Shown: positions 1 to 8,505 of the stretch, in pieces
Position numbering within the stretch: the first letter of the stretch is position 1
How the letters are laid out: each line of letters begins with the position of its first letter
Assembly (NCBI GenBank): GCA_014376435.1
Contig: JACMRL010000019.1
Location: 1 to 64,000, forward strand
Origin: Bdellovibrio sp.
GTDB taxonomy: Bacteria; Bdellovibrionota; Bdellovibrionia; Bdellovibrionales; Bdellovibrionaceae
Reading direction: 5' to 3'
DNA: 64,000 nucleotides
The notes under the pieces: model-generated
Databases searched by the model: none
The model's input: the letters and a program-made list of their open reading frames with translations, nothing else
What the model was told of the DNA's origin: nothing
Made by a program: the position numbers and the translations under genes

Positions 1-99
1 ACTGAATTACTGAAACAACTAAAGTGTCTCAAAATAAAATGCTGGACAGAACGAAAGAATTATTGGAAAACAAAATCACAAACTAACCAATCACACTAA
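1..99 (+). other. Possible tail of a gene cut by the window edge
   Basis: Frame 1 is open from the first base to a TAA at 97-99, about 32 Lys/Gln/Thr-rich codons. The other two plus frames stop within the first dozen bases. This could be the end of an upstream gene, but it is short, AT-rich and carries no recognisable motif, so chance is a real alternative. The stretch 100-179 shows nothing beyond the ribosome binding site of the next gene. Confidence 0.2.
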
Positions 100-179
100 A
101 TCTGTGAAAAAAGTCTCGCTCTAGAAAAAACAGCACAAATAGAAATATAAAAATAAGAGTCGAAGAAAAGGAATTATTT

Positions 180-476
180 ATGAAAAAAATTATCGTGGTA
201 TTTTGTCTAACGGGACTACTTCCATTAATTAGCTATTCAGCGACTAGTTGCAGTAGTGATCAGAATGGTGAAGGCGACTTATTAAGCATTAACAAAGAAG
301 AGCTTTCGATAAAGGATATTCGAGTTAATGATTTAGTGTTGTTGAATGGTAAAAAGGTAAAGGTTGTAGAATTTTATTCAACGGGTGGTCCCGAAGATGG
401 AATCACAGTTATATCAAGTAATGGCAAAAAATTTGATATGTGGTGTTCTGATGAAGATACACCAACAGATAATTAA
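180..476 (+). CDS. Small secreted protein of unknown function
   Basis: This 98-residue protein starts with a clear signal peptide: two lysines, a hydrophobic core, and a likely cleavage site after SYSA near residue 21. The mature part is only about 77 residues, with two cysteines (Cys24 and Cys89) that could form a disulfide. Its middle (around residues 46-66) has the look of a small beta domain, with a short VNDLVLLNGKKVKVVEF stretch like SH3 or KOW-type barrels. That resemblance is only a hint. An AAAAGGA ribosome site lies 8 bases before the ATG. The gene ends 20 bases from the convergent carboxypeptidase gene. I do not recognise a family. Confidence 0.6.
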   Translation: MKKIIVVFCLTGLLPLISYSATSCSSDQNGEGDLLSINKEELSIKDIRVNDLVLLNGKKVKVVEFYSTGGPEDGITVISSNGKKFDMWCSDEDTPTDN

Positions 477-496
477 AAACGGATTTTATTTTGATA

Positions 497-1735
497 CTAG
501 CGAGTGATCGGCCCAATTCCTACATTCAATACCCGATAAGGATTATCGGCGTATTCTAGCAGATAGAGCATGGGCTCTAGATTTTTTTGAAAAACTGGGT
601 TAATCACGCCAACGCCGGGATAAAATCCACCACCACCAAAACCTGTGTTCGCGGGATCCAGCTCAAAAGTAAACGAAATAATTTTGTGAACTCCGTAAGA
701 CCAATCTGTGGTGTCGCCACTAGCAATATACAGCGCGGAACTTTGCTGTGGTTCGTAACCATTCCAGTCAGACATTTTTTTAGCCATCGTCTCGTGAACG
801 GCCTGATCGTTGGCCGTTTCGATGGCTTGGTATTTATGACCCCACGGATAAAGAATTAATTTTGAAAAACTATGAAATGACAACAGCGTCGAAATATTAG
901 TATGTGCTTCGATATAATTTTTTACCGCGATGGTTTCAATTTCAGAAAATGCCGAAGGACCTTTGTAGGTTTCGCTAGAAGTGTCGCTAGAGGATCCACC
1001 GGTGCCCCACTGAAAACCGTAGTTACGATTTAGATCAACGCCAAATGTTCCGTCTGAATTTTTCGAACGATTTTTTCTCCACATTTTGTATGAAGCATCT
1101 TTGATATCATATTCCATTCCATCGGGGTTTACGGTTGGAATAATGTGGATATCGCGTGTTTTAACTAATTGGACGATGCGAGGATTTCCGGCGCGAAATT
1201 GATTCACTAAATATTGCGCCAGCATCAGCGGAAGCTCGACCGATAGATGTTCGCGTGCGTGATGACCGCCCATGTAGATCATGGCAGGTTTTTGCTCAGC
1301 TTCAGAAAAATCGGCGGTGATTCTTAAAGCCCAAATATCGCGGCCCTCGGTTGTTTTTGCGATCGATAATATTTGCACTAGATCAGGATTTTGTGTCGCC
1401 AGGGTTTGCAGCTCGGAGGTTAGTTCAACATAATTATGGTAGCCCGCATCTTTAGCGGGAAAATCATTTTCTAAAGCTAAGTTTGATGAGGCTTCTAATT
1501 TTCCGAGCTGTTGAATTTTCTCTAACTCAACATTACTACCGTAGGCGATCACGTAATCTTCTTTAACGATTTCGATCGCGACCCCAAGGTTTGCGATGAT
1601 TGATCTTTCGAACTTATCTTTCGCGGAAATTTTCATCCAGTAGTAATTATGATCGGTAGACTGCGCTTTTTTAACAGCTGAAAATGTGAAGATTGAAAAC
1701 ACGGCTAACAATAAAACCAGTGATTTTTTTTTCAT
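497..1735 (-). CDS. Secreted zinc carboxypeptidase (M14 family)
   Basis: This predicted exported metallocarboxypeptidase removes C-terminal amino acids from peptides. Counted from the ATG at 1735, it has 412 residues. A signal peptide (about 1-25) and a short propeptide-like region lead into the M14 catalytic domain. The zinc ligands are visible as HARE (His159, Glu162) and His288 in SFHSFSKL. The substrate-binding Asn-Arg pair is in DLNRNYGF (236-237), and the catalytic Glu358 is in TFELDP. The reading frame extends 15 codons upstream, but GGAAGGAC sits 3 bases before the 1735 ATG and a signal peptide begins there, so this start is preferred. The domain resembles carboxypeptidase T and A types. 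It would suit an organism that digests external protein. Confidence 0.9.
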   Translation of the reverse strand: MKKKSLVLLLAVFSIFTFSAVKKAQSTDHNYYWMKISAKDKFERSIIANLGVAIEIVKEDYVIAYGSNVELEKIQQLGKLEASSNLALENDFPAKDAGYHNYVELTSELQTLATQNPDLVQILSIAKTTEGRDIWALRITADFSEAEQKPAMIYMGGHHAREHLSVELPLMLAQYLVNQFRAGNPRIVQLVKTRDIHIIPTVNPDGMEYDIKDASYKMWRKNRSKNSDGTFGVDLNRNYGFQWGTGGSSSDTSSETYKGPSAFSEIETIAVKNYIEAHTNISTLLSFHSFSKLILYPWGHKYQAIETANDQAVHETMAKKMSDWNGYEPQQSSALYIASGDTTDWSYGVHKIISFTFELDPANTGFGGGGFYPGVGVINPVFQKNLEPMLYLLEYADNPYRVLNVGIGPITR

Positions 1736-1842
1736 AACGTCCTTCCGTGGCGCAAGATAAAATGCTAGCAACGGCCACAAAATTGAACAACGCTAAGAAA
1801 TTGAAGTGTAATAACCTAGACTAAGGTTTGATAAACAGTTGG

Positions 1843-2187
1843 TTATATTAGTGCGGGACGGCCGGCAAGTTTTTGCATCAGCTCAGATTTCTTTAAAAAA
1901 TTAATCCCTAAGCTAAGCCCCTTGCACCAAATTATTTCGGCATCAAGAATATGGGTTTTGTTAATTTGACGAAGCAGCACGGTCACTCGGACTAAATCAC
2001 CCGAACGTGGCATGTAGTTAGAATTTATAATTTCAAAGAATGCACCAGACTGAGAAAGGTTTGCCATTTTGCAAAATACTTTACCCATGCGTCCATAAAC
2101 TTCGATCTGCGCAAGCTCTTTGGTCGAAAAACGTTTGGCCTGTGCTTGGTCACTCTGTATTGCTTCGCTCGATGATGTATGTTGCAT
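1843..2187 (-). CDS. PilZ-domain protein
   Basis: This small cytoplasmic protein (114 residues) is probably one PilZ domain, the family that binds cyclic di-GMP. The second PilZ motif, (D/N)xSxxG, is visible as NLSQSG at residues 43-48. The first motif, RxxxR, appears as R19-F-S-T-K23, so the second arginine is replaced by lysine and binding may be weak or altered. A start four codons upstream (2199) is possible. GGAG six bases before the 2187 ATG makes that the better choice. It stands alone, between the carboxypeptidase and folA, on the same strand as both. Confidence 0.75.
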   Translation of the reverse strand: MQHTSSSEAIQSDQAQAKRFSTKELAQIEVYGRMGKVFCKMANLSQSGAFFEIINSNYMPRSGDLVRVTVLLRQINKTHILDAEIIWCKGLSLGINFLKKSELMQKLAGRPALI

Positions 2188-2280
2188 GAATAGCTCCATT
2201 TCTCTATCTTAAATCGGCCGCAAGTACCCCGCGACTTAAATATTTGTTTATTTTTTTTCGACTACAAGTTAGACGAAATC

Positions 2281-2796
2281 TTAGTCTTCAGAGCTGCTGC
2301 GTTCGCGAGACCAAATTTCATAGCGTAGGCCCGGATGGGCATCGCTGAATTGGCTGTATGCTAGACCAAAATCTTTGGGTAAAGTTAAACTGTAATGAAT
2401 ATCTCCGTTAAATTCGCCCGGGATACGAGTTAAATAAATAAAATCTGTATCGGCTAAGCTTTCTTTATAAATTTGCCCCCCGCCAACAATCATTACTTCT
2501 TCGGGCCATGAATCAGATAAAGTCATTTTCTCAGCTAAGGTATAAGCGTCTTGCAAAGAGCTTACGTATTTAACCTGATCGTTGTTGGAATTAATGAGGG
2601 AGCGACTGATCACGATATGAAAACGCTTTGGTAAAGGTTTACCTAATGAATCAAAGGTCTTTCGACCCATGATCATAATTTTTCCGCTGGTTCTTTTTTT
2701 GAAATACGTGAGGTCTTCCGAAAAGTGCCACAGTAATTTATTATCTTTACCAATCACTTCATTTTCACTAACCGCCACGATGTGGGATAAGATCAA
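2281..2796 (-). CDS. folA: Dihydrofolate reductase
   Basis: This enzyme reduces dihydrofolate to tetrahydrofolate with NADPH, restoring the folate that thymidylate synthase oxidises. The protein has 171 residues, normal for bacterial DHFR. The N-terminal strand and loop read [16 protein letters not shown]. The active-site region LLWHFSEDL carries the acidic residue Asp28. NADPH-binding signatures GRKTFDSLG and VGGGQIY follow in the right order. The start overlaps the thyA stop by 4 bases (ATGA), so the two are almost certainly co-translated. Confidence 0.96.
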   Translation of the reverse strand: MILSHIVAVSENEVIGKDNKLLWHFSEDLTYFKKRTSGKIMIMGRKTFDSLGKPLPKRFHIVISRSLINSNNDQVKYVSSLQDAYTLAEKMTLSDSWPEEVMIVGGGQIYKESLADTDFIYLTRIPGEFNGDIHYSLTLPKDFGLAYSQFSDAHPGLRYEIWSRERSSSED

Positions 2797-3587
2797 ATTG
2801 CGACCTCAGCTTTGATGGCTGGTAAAGGCTCATAGTTTAAAACTTCAATATCTTCAAATTTGAAATCAAAAATATCTTTCACGTCCGGATTTAACTTAAG
2901 TGTGGGTAAAGTTTTTGGAGTACGAGATAACAAGAGTTTTACCTGCTCCATATGATTTGAGTAAATATGTGCATCACCCAAAGTATGGATAAATTCGCCT
3001 ACTTCAAGATTACAAACTTGCGCCACCATATGAGTGAGTAGGGCATAGCTTGCAATATTAAACGGAACACCCAGAAAAATATCTGCGCTACGTTGGTAAA
3101 GCTGACAAGAAAGTTTTCCGTTCGCGACGTAGAATTGAAAAAAGGCGTGGCAAGGCGGTAAGGCCATTTTTTCAACGTCAGCAGGGTTAAACGCAACCAC
3201 CATCAGGCGGCGAGAATTTGGATTTGTTTTAATTTGTTGAATAACGTTAGCAATTTGATCCACGGTTCTACCATCCGCAGTTTCCCATGAACGCCATTGT
3301 TTTCCGTAGACTGGACCTAAGTTACCATGCTCATCGGCCCACTCGTCCCAGATAGAAACTTTATTTTCTTTTAGATACTGAATATTCGTTTCACCTTTTA
3401 AGAACCAAAGTAATTCGTGAAAAATAGAACGCGTGTGAAGTTTTTTAGTGGTTAAAAGTGGAAAGCCTTCTTGAAGATTAAATCGCATTTGATAGCCAAA
3501 TACGCTAACCGTACCTGTACCGGTGCGGTCCGATTTAATATTTCCCTGGTCCAATACGTGATGTAATAAATCGTGAAACTGTTTCAT
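2793..3587 (-). CDS. thyA: Thymidylate synthase
   Basis: This enzyme methylates dUMP to dTMP using methylene-tetrahydrofolate, which it turns into dihydrofolate for FolA. At 264 residues it matches the Escherichia coli enzyme in length, and the nucleophile Cys146 (PPCHAFFQF) falls at the same number. The folate and phosphate-binding [12 protein letters not shown] and [17 protein letters not shown] segments are intact, and the protein ends KAEVAI, close to the canonical tail. It is first in a thyA-folA operon. About 200 bases of upstream DNA hold a terminator-like hairpin for the preceding gene and presumably its own promoter. Confidence 0.98.
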   Translation of the reverse strand: MKQFHDLLHHVLDQGNIKSDRTGTGTVSVFGYQMRFNLQEGFPLLTTKKLHTRSIFHELLWFLKGETNIQYLKENKVSIWDEWADEHGNLGPVYGKQWRSWETADGRTVDQIANVIQQIKTNPNSRRLMVVAFNPADVEKMALPPCHAFFQFYVANGKLSCQLYQRSADIFLGVPFNIASYALLTHMVAQVCNLEVGEFIHTLGDAHIYSNHMEQVKLLLSRTPKTLPTLKLNPDVKDIFDFKFEDIEVLNYEPLPAIKAEVAI

Positions 3588-3736
3588 GAAATCCCCTCAC
3601 TTTATTGTCGCGGAACTGCGGGATTTGTCGAGAGTTCGATGGCTTGAGCGCAATGCGAAATGAGCGATGAATATGATTTCAGCAGGCTCAAAGGCGGCGT
3701 ATCTCATTTGGACAAAAAAACTTTTGAAAACGGCAA

Positions 3737-3775
3737 CCAGACTAGGTTTGCAGCAGAAGCTACAAACCTAGTTGG
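3737..3775 (-). terminator. Terminator-like hairpin after the outer-membrane protein gene
   Basis: ACTAGGTTTG (3741-3750) and CAAACCTAGT (3763-3772) form a perfect 10-base inverted repeat with a 12-base loop. CCA/TGG extends it beyond a single bulged G at 3740. Read on the minus strand it lies just after the stop of the barrel gene at 3790. T-rich sequence follows, with a run of seven T about 25 bases further on. The distance to that run makes it an imperfect intrinsic terminator. Confidence 0.55.
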
Positions 3776-3789
3776 CTTGTAATTCGAAA

Positions 3790-4752
3790 TTAAAACATGT
3801 ACCCGATGCGGAATAAAGCTAGGTACGGAAGCCCTTTTTTACCCACATCTTCTGAACCATCAACGATATCTTTTTTAGCTTTTTTATATTCAGCCGTCGA
3901 TTGGAAATCGGCCAACGTTGCGCCGCCCGGTAGCGGTGTTAACGCTTCTTCTTTAAGATCAACTGATACGCTGGATGGATTCAAATAACCTAGATCAAAA
4001 CCAAAAGTTAAACCCATATCTAATTTCCATAACCAACCAATATGCGGAGTAAAATAATTTGCTTTGATGGTATCTGTTAAACGAAAAGTTGCACTACCTG
4101 GAGCGGGAGATGTAATTGTAATCGTTTTATTTCCCGCGGCTTCAATTTTATGATTACCGTAAGCTGCGCCGATATAAAATGAGCCTGCGAATGGATGCAC
4201 ACGTAGTACGCCTTCCATATTAGAAATTTTAATTGAAGGATCGTCGATGTCGCTGATCGCGCTTTTTACTAGGCTACTTGGTACGCTAGCGCCACCCATA
4301 TTGGCTGATGCCGAAAACCATCTTGAAGAATGCCAGTAATCCAAACCGTAGTTGATCAAATGCGGAATATTTACGTCCGCATGCAAACCAAAAAGATGTG
4401 GTTTGCTGGTAGAAGGTTTTTCCTCCACCGCTGTCACTTCTTGTTTTTTAGTTTCAACGGCGGGAGTTGTTTCAACTGTGGTTGTGGTCTCTTCTGTTTT
4501 TATTTCCGTCGTTGTTTCTTCAGTGGCTTTTTTTTTAACGGGAGCTTTGGGAACAGTTTTTAATTGCTCTTTAGTTGGTTTTACAATGGTTCCCGCTGGA
4601 GGCTCAGGTTGCTCAGGATTTACCTTAGGTTCAACTTCGTTTGTTGATTGCTGCGCAACTTTACGAGGTAACGGTGTCATAGACTGATCTTGGGCTACGG
4701 CAAAATTTACGCTGGCGATAATCATGGCGACTAATACTAATTTCATATCCAA
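3790..4752 (-). CDS. Outer-membrane beta-barrel protein with Pro/Thr-rich leader
   Basis: This 320-residue predicted outer-membrane protein has a signal peptide ending near residue 20 (FAVAQ). A low-complexity stretch rich in Pro, Lys, Glu and Thr follows, from about 25 to 115. A domain from about 118 to 320 alternates polar and hydrophobic residues and ends in phenylalanine (ALFRIGYMF), the usual barrel signature. The linker could cross the periplasm or bind peptidoglycan, but nothing shows which. It lies 49 bases downstream of hpt on the same strand. A hairpin follows its stop. The function is not recognised. Confidence 0.65.
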   Translation of the reverse strand: MDMKLVLVAMIIASVNFAVAQDQSMTPLPRKVAQQSTNEVEPKVNPEQPEPPAGTIVKPTKEQLKTVPKAPVKKKATEETTTEIKTEETTTTVETTPAVETKKQEVTAVEEKPSTSKPHLFGLHADVNIPHLINYGLDYWHSSRWFSASANMGGASVPSSLVKSAISDIDDPSIKISNMEGVLRVHPFAGSFYIGAAYGNHKIEAAGNKTITITSPAPGSATFRLTDTIKANYFTPHIGWLWKLDMGLTFGFDLGYLNPSSVSVDLKEEALTPLPGGATLADFQSTAEYKKAKKDIVDGSEDVGKKGLPYLALFRIGYMF

Positions 4753-4801
4753 CTCCTTCTGGATGAGTGTTTTTATAAGGCTTGGCCCAATGGCCTAAAA
4801 T

Positions 4802-5338
4802 TTATTGTAAGTTTTGTACTTGCGCGATGTACGGGAGATTACGGTAGTAACCATCGTAATCAAGACCGTAGCCAACTACGAATTCATTCGTGATTTTGAA
4901 ACCCACGTGATCAAGTTTGCACGGGACTTTTAAGGCTTCTGGTTTTTCGAGTAAGGCGACCGTCGTTAATGAAGCGGGGTTACGAGACTCGATTGATTTT
5001 TTTAAATAATTCATAGTTAAGCCAGTATCTACGATATCTTCTACTAAGATCACGTGTTGGCCTTCAATCGGTGAAGATAAATCTAAAGTTACTTTCACTT
5101 CACCCGAAGAAGAAGTTCCACCGTGATAACTTGATACGCCGAAAAATTCACATGTGATGTCGGTGTTGATTTGTCTGATTAAATCAGAGTAAAACATAAA
5201 TGAACCTTTAAGTACGCAAACCGCCGTCACTTTTTTACCCTTAAACTTTTCAGTTAAAGCTTTTCCAATTTCGGCTACTTTTTGCTGAATTTTTTCTTCA
5301 GAAAGATATGTTTTTAATTCAAGGCTTTTTGCGTTCAT
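4802..5338 (-). CDS. hpt: Hypoxanthine phosphoribosyltransferase
   Basis: This purine-salvage enzyme joins hypoxanthine (and often guanine) to PRPP to give IMP or GMP. The protein has 178 residues, standard for bacterial Hpt. The PRPP-binding loop is VILVEDIVDTGLT at residues 97-109. The pyrophosphate loop LKGSFMF is near 43-49, and the purine-contact region VGYGLDYDGYYRNLPYI closes the protein. The gene follows the UPRT-like gene by 24 bases on the same strand, so the two form a nucleobase-salvage operon. Confidence 0.95.
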   Translation of the reverse strand: MNAKSLELKTYLSEEKIQQKVAEIGKALTEKFKGKKVTAVCVLKGSFMFYSDLIRQINTDITCEFFGVSSYHGGTSSSGEVKVTLDLSSPIEGQHVILVEDIVDTGLTMNYLKKSIESRNPASLTTVALLEKPEALKVPCKLDHVGFKITNEFVVGYGLDYDGYYRNLPYIAQVQNLQ

Positions 5339-5362
5339 AATTGCTCCAGTATTTTCAAAACT

Positions 5363-6142
5363 TTAAACAAATGAGTTATTTAGTAACTCACCTAAACCGC
5401 CCGCGCCGGGCACGATATATTGATGCTCATTCAAACCTTTTTCTTGATCCCAGTAAAGCCCTAAAGGTGATTTTAGAACCTCGGCTGGAGATAAGCCCCG
5501 GTCGACTCGTAATGCAAATACCTGAATGCGCTTAGAGTGGTTAAGAACCTTTTTTAGGTATTCAGGGGTAACAATTAAATGTAGAGCAATAAAGCTTTTG
5601 GCCGGACCTTCGATTTGTTTTTCGTAGTAATCAATCGCCGAAGCTAATGTGCCACCGGTTGCGCCCATGGGGTCTGGAAAAATAACGTGAGAATTTTCCA
5701 CGCTGCCGCCGATCTTAAAACCTCCTAAATTTGTGCCGGTTACCTGATGAGAAGTGTTCATCGTGCGTGCGGCAAAAATATGATCTTGGCGTAAATTTTC
5801 GGCGGGTAAAATCGTATGTAAAAAATCATAACAAATATGGCTAGGGAAAGTCCCGGCACGTGCTAAATTAACCGAGACAGCTTTCGTGATCTGTGAAAAG
5901 ACTTGAGCGGTTAAAGTAACTTCGGGATGTATTTCAGACATACGAGTCTTGAAATTCTTAATATCTTTTTTAAAGAGTTCGTTAACCGCCGCTTCGATCA
6001 AGCCATGATAAAGTTTTTCAATCAGGCGATTAATTTCAGGCTGCTTAGTTTCGTTCAGGCAAAGTCGTGTTAATAAAGACTCTAAAAAAACATTATTTAA
6101 AAGATGAAATTGCGGTCCATAATGGTGATTTTCAATATTCAT
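5363..6142 (-). CDS. upp: Uracil phosphoribosyltransferase-like protein
   Basis: The second half matches uracil phosphoribosyltransferase, which turns uracil and PRPP into UMP. The PRPP loop reads FPDPMGATGGTLASA (155-169, usually DPMLATGGS). RAGTFPS (95-101) replaces the common RAGLGM. The tail has YIVPGAGGLGE where the family has a uracil-binding YIVPGLGDAGD. At 259 residues it is about 50 longer than usual, with the extra length mostly N-terminal. The changed uracil loop (the usual GDAGD aspartates are lost) leaves substrate specificity open. It begins 7 bases after the zinc-ribbon gene. Confidence 0.8.
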   Translation of the reverse strand: MNIENHHYGPQFHLLNNVFLESLLTRLCLNETKQPEINRLIEKLYHGLIEAAVNELFKKDIKNFKTRMSEIHPEVTLTAQVFSQITKAVSVNLARAGTFPSHICYDFLHTILPAENLRQDHIFAARTMNTSHQVTGTNLGGFKIGGSVENSHVIFPDPMGATGGTLASAIDYYEKQIEGPAKSFIALHLIVTPEYLKKVLNHSKRIQVFALRVDRGLSPAEVLKSPLGLYWDQEKGLNEHQYIVPGAGGLGELLNNSFV

Positions 6143-6149
6143 AAGAGTT

Positions 6150-7139
6150 TTATTTATATTCGGGTTCTAGAATAATAACAAACTCTGTTTTCTGTGTCAT
6201 AAAATCAGGAGAGCGAAGAATCTGAAATGGTGGCATCGTCAAACGAGTTTTTTCATTCATAAAACTGTTGCTTTTTAAAGCGCCAATCAAGAAAAAGACG
6301 GCTCCACGGGGCAAATCATACTCGGCTGGAAAGTTTTCACGCACTTGCCGGTTATTTCTAGAAACCAGGATCGAACCATGAAGCACGCCATTTTCATTTG
6401 TACGATACTCAATGGCGCTGACCAAACCTAACATTTGAGAACTGGCATCTTCGGTGATCAGACCTGAAAGCACGGTTTCTGACTGGCCTAAAGATAATTT
6501 TTTATTCGTGTTCAGTAAAACGGTCATCATCGTATCAGATCGTTTTCTGAAATCAGTTAATATGCCGGCCGAATACTCTTGCAAGTTTTGATACAAGCCC
6601 GCATTTGAACTGTCGTTAATCCACTTGGCTAAATTTTCTCGGCTGACTTCGGCGTAGGTCAGCCGAAAAGAAGAGGAGGTAGATTCGATTATTGTGTCTG
6701 CAGATTTAGCGACGAGCGCTACATTGCCGGAAGCAGGGACGCTATTGGTTATTAAAGCTTGAGCAGGCGCAACAGGAATAGAAATTTCTTGATTTTTCAA
6801 GTCCTGTAATTCGTTTTCCGAAGTTACTTCTTCGTTGTTGGATTTAAGCGAAGATTGATTATTATTTTGAATATTCGCAGCGCGGCCAGCGGGTTTGGTA
6901 ACGCCCTGAAAGTGAGTTATTTTTTGAACCCATTTTTGCGGTTGATCACTGCGAATAATATAAAGACCAAGTAAAACCGCAATGACAATTAAAAATGAAA
7001 TTTGAAATAATCCGCTTTGTAGAATTCTTTTTACCAGCGGTTCAGCTTTAGGCTTATAGGATAGCATATCAACACCACACTGGGGGCAGTATTGATCTTT
7101 TGGTTGTGAAAAACCACATCGAGGGCAGTTGGTAAGCAT
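6150..7139 (-). CDS. Zinc-ribbon membrane protein of unknown function
   Basis: This 329-residue protein opens with a rubredoxin-like zinc ribbon, CPRC...CPQC, using Cys5, Cys8, Cys18 and Cys21. A single membrane segment follows at about 46-65, then a low-complexity Asn/Ser/Glu linker to about 150. The C-terminal domain (about 155-329) should lie outside the inner membrane, because the ribbon is cytoplasmic. AGGA lies 9 bases before the ATG. It is first in the operon with the UPRT-like and hpt genes and is transcribed away from rsmH. The C-terminal domain is not one I recognise, and no role can be assigned from sequence. Confidence 0.7.
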   Translation of the reverse strand: MLTNCPRCGFSQPKDQYCPQCGVDMLSYKPKAEPLVKRILQSGLFQISFLIVIAVLLGLYIIRSDQPQKWVQKITHFQGVTKPAGRAANIQNNNQSSLKSNNEEVTSENELQDLKNQEISIPVAPAQALITNSVPASGNVALVAKSADTIIESTSSSFRLTYAEVSRENLAKWINDSSNAGLYQNLQEYSAGILTDFRKRSDTMMTVLLNTNKKLSLGQSETVLSGLITEDASSQMLGLVSAIEYRTNENGVLHGSILVSRNNRQVRENFPAEYDLPRGAVFFLIGALKSNSFMNEKTRLTMPPFQILRSPDFMTQKTEFVIILEPEYK

Positions 7140-7176
7140 GTTGTTGATTCCTGCGTATAGGATAGGTGATTCTGCC

Positions 7177-7205
7177 TTGACCTACAAATTATCGGAATTT
7201 AACAT
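7177..7205 (+). promoter_or_regulatory. Candidate promoter of the division/cell-wall cluster
   Basis: TTGACC (7177-7182) lies 17 bases before TAACAT (7200-7205), a fair sigma-70-type pair (5/6 and 4/6 matches). It sits in the short divergent gap ahead of rsmH. An alternative -10, TATACT at 7206-7211, has a perfect-looking sequence but no -35 at the right distance. Both are readings by eye. Confidence 0.4.
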
Positions 7206-7232
7206 TATACTTTAGTCGAGGAAATGTTAAGA

Positions 7233-8165
7233 ATGAATGAAAAACACGTACCTGTCTTATTGAACGAAGTACTCAAATCTTTTGCCGATTTACCATCGCG
7301 CGAAAATTTAGTTTATTTTGACGGAACCTACGGACGTGGCGGTCACTTTCGCGAAATTGTTAAAAAATATAATCCTTCATTAGCTTTATTAACAGACCAA
7401 GATACTTCAGCCATTGCGCAAGCTAAATTAGATTGGGCAAAAGAAATTTCTGAAAATAAGGTAAAAATATTTCACCAAAATTTTTCTGAATTTGCCGAAA
7501 ATAACCAGCAAAAATTAGACATGGTATTACTTGATTTAGGCGTAAGCTCTCCGCAGTTAGATCAGGCCGAGCGTGGCTTCAGCTTTAACAAAGACGGTCC
7601 TTTAGATATGCGAATGAATCAAAACGCAAAATTAACGGCAGCCGAAATAATTAACGAATTTTCGGCCGAAGATTTAATCGAAATATTCAAATCTTACGGA
7701 GAAATATTTACTTCGGCACGCGTGGTTCGAGCTGTTGTAAATGACCGAGTAACGAAACCTTTTGAAACCACTTTGCAATTAGCCCAGCTGATTGAGCGCG
7801 TAGATGGATGGCAAAAAAAAGGTTTCCACCCCGCAACTCAGTATTTTATGGCCTTACGTCTAGTAGTGAATCGTGAATTACAAGTTATTGAAACCGCAAT
7901 TCCTCTTTTGATTGATCAATTACAGGACGGAGGTCGGTTAAGCGTGATTACTTTTCATTCGTTAGAAGATCGACTGACTAAAAATTTATTTAAGGACTCA
8001 GAGCTAGGTTTTTTAGTAAATAAAAAAGTAATTGTACCCACCGATGAAGAATGTAAAATAAACCCTAGGGCACGTAGTGCAAAGCTCAGGATTTTTCAAA
8101 AAGGCAAGACGCCTGAAAAACCTGATAAATTTGCTGCACGACGTGCTTTACGTACTAAGGATTAG
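7233..8165 (+). CDS. rsmH: 16S rRNA (cytosine-1402-N4) methyltransferase
   Basis: RsmH (MraW) methylates N4 of C1402 in 16S rRNA using S-adenosylmethionine, and it is the usual first or second gene of dcw clusters. The protein is about 310 residues. The start HVPVLLNEVL, the SAM-binding FDGTYGRGGHF, the DLGVSSPQLD motif and the C-terminal SVITFHSLEDR are all present. GAGGA sits 10 bases before the ATG at 7233 and only one base before the ATG at 7224, so 7233 is preferred. No mraZ gene precedes it; the upstream neighbour is on the other strand. Confidence 0.96.
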   Translation: MNEKHVPVLLNEVLKSFADLPSRENLVYFDGTYGRGGHFREIVKKYNPSLALLTDQDTSAIAQAKLDWAKEISENKVKIFHQNFSEFAENNQQKLDMVLLDLGVSSPQLDQAERGFSFNKDGPLDMRMNQNAKLTAAEIINEFSAEDLIEIFKSYGEIFTSARVVRAVVNDRVTKPFETTLQLAQLIERVDGWQKKGFHPATQYFMALRLVVNRELQVIETAIPLLIDQLQDGGRLSVITFHSLEDRLTKNLFKDSELGFLVNKKVIVPTDEECKINPRARSAKLRIFQKGKTPEKPDKFAARRALRTKD

Positions 8166-8193
8166 TGCGTAAATATTACCAATGAGGTCAAGG

Positions 8194-8505
8194 ATGAGCT
8201 CCGGTCAGATGCAACAGTTGCGGCCCTTTTTAAGTTTGTTATTTGTCATTTGTACTTTACTAGGATTAGTTTTTATCAAAATGGAAGAACGTCGAATTTC
8301 ATACGTCGTTTTAAAGCTAACGAAAGAACACAAACGAGCGATTGAAATGAAAAGACAAAAAGAAATTTCATTAGCTAAGTTAACACGCCCCCAGCTATTA
8401 GAAAATTTGGCCACACAAAGATTAACGCTTAAACGTGTGACGCCTAATCAGATCATTCGCTTAACTCCGACACAAATAATAGCCAGGACGGGTCTTGAAA
8501 TCTAA
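8194..8505 (+). CDS. ftsL: Cell division protein FtsL
   Basis: This small bitopic membrane protein of the divisome normally pairs with FtsB and FtsQ. The 103-residue product has a short cytoplasmic end, one membrane segment at about 11-30, and a periplasmic Lys/Arg/Leu-rich region suited to a coiled coil. Sequence similarity in FtsL is always poor. The call rests on size, topology and position between rsmH and ftsI. GAGG five bases before the ATG at 8194 favours this start over the one at 8182. Its end overlaps the ftsI start by 11 bases. Confidence 0.8.
   Translation: MSSGQMQQLRPFLSLLFVICTLLGLVFIKMEERRISYVVLKLTKEHKRAIEMKRQKEISLAKLTRPQLLENLATQRLTLKRVTPNQIIRLTPTQIIARTGLEI

Noticed and set aside
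1813-1828. AACCT/AGGTT hairpin after the PilZ gene
   Set aside because: Only five pairs, with no T-run after it.
4330-4687. Open frames opposite the Pro/Thr-rich part of the outer-membrane protein gene
   Set aside because: They mirror low-complexity codons of the real gene, have no ribosome site and no domain.
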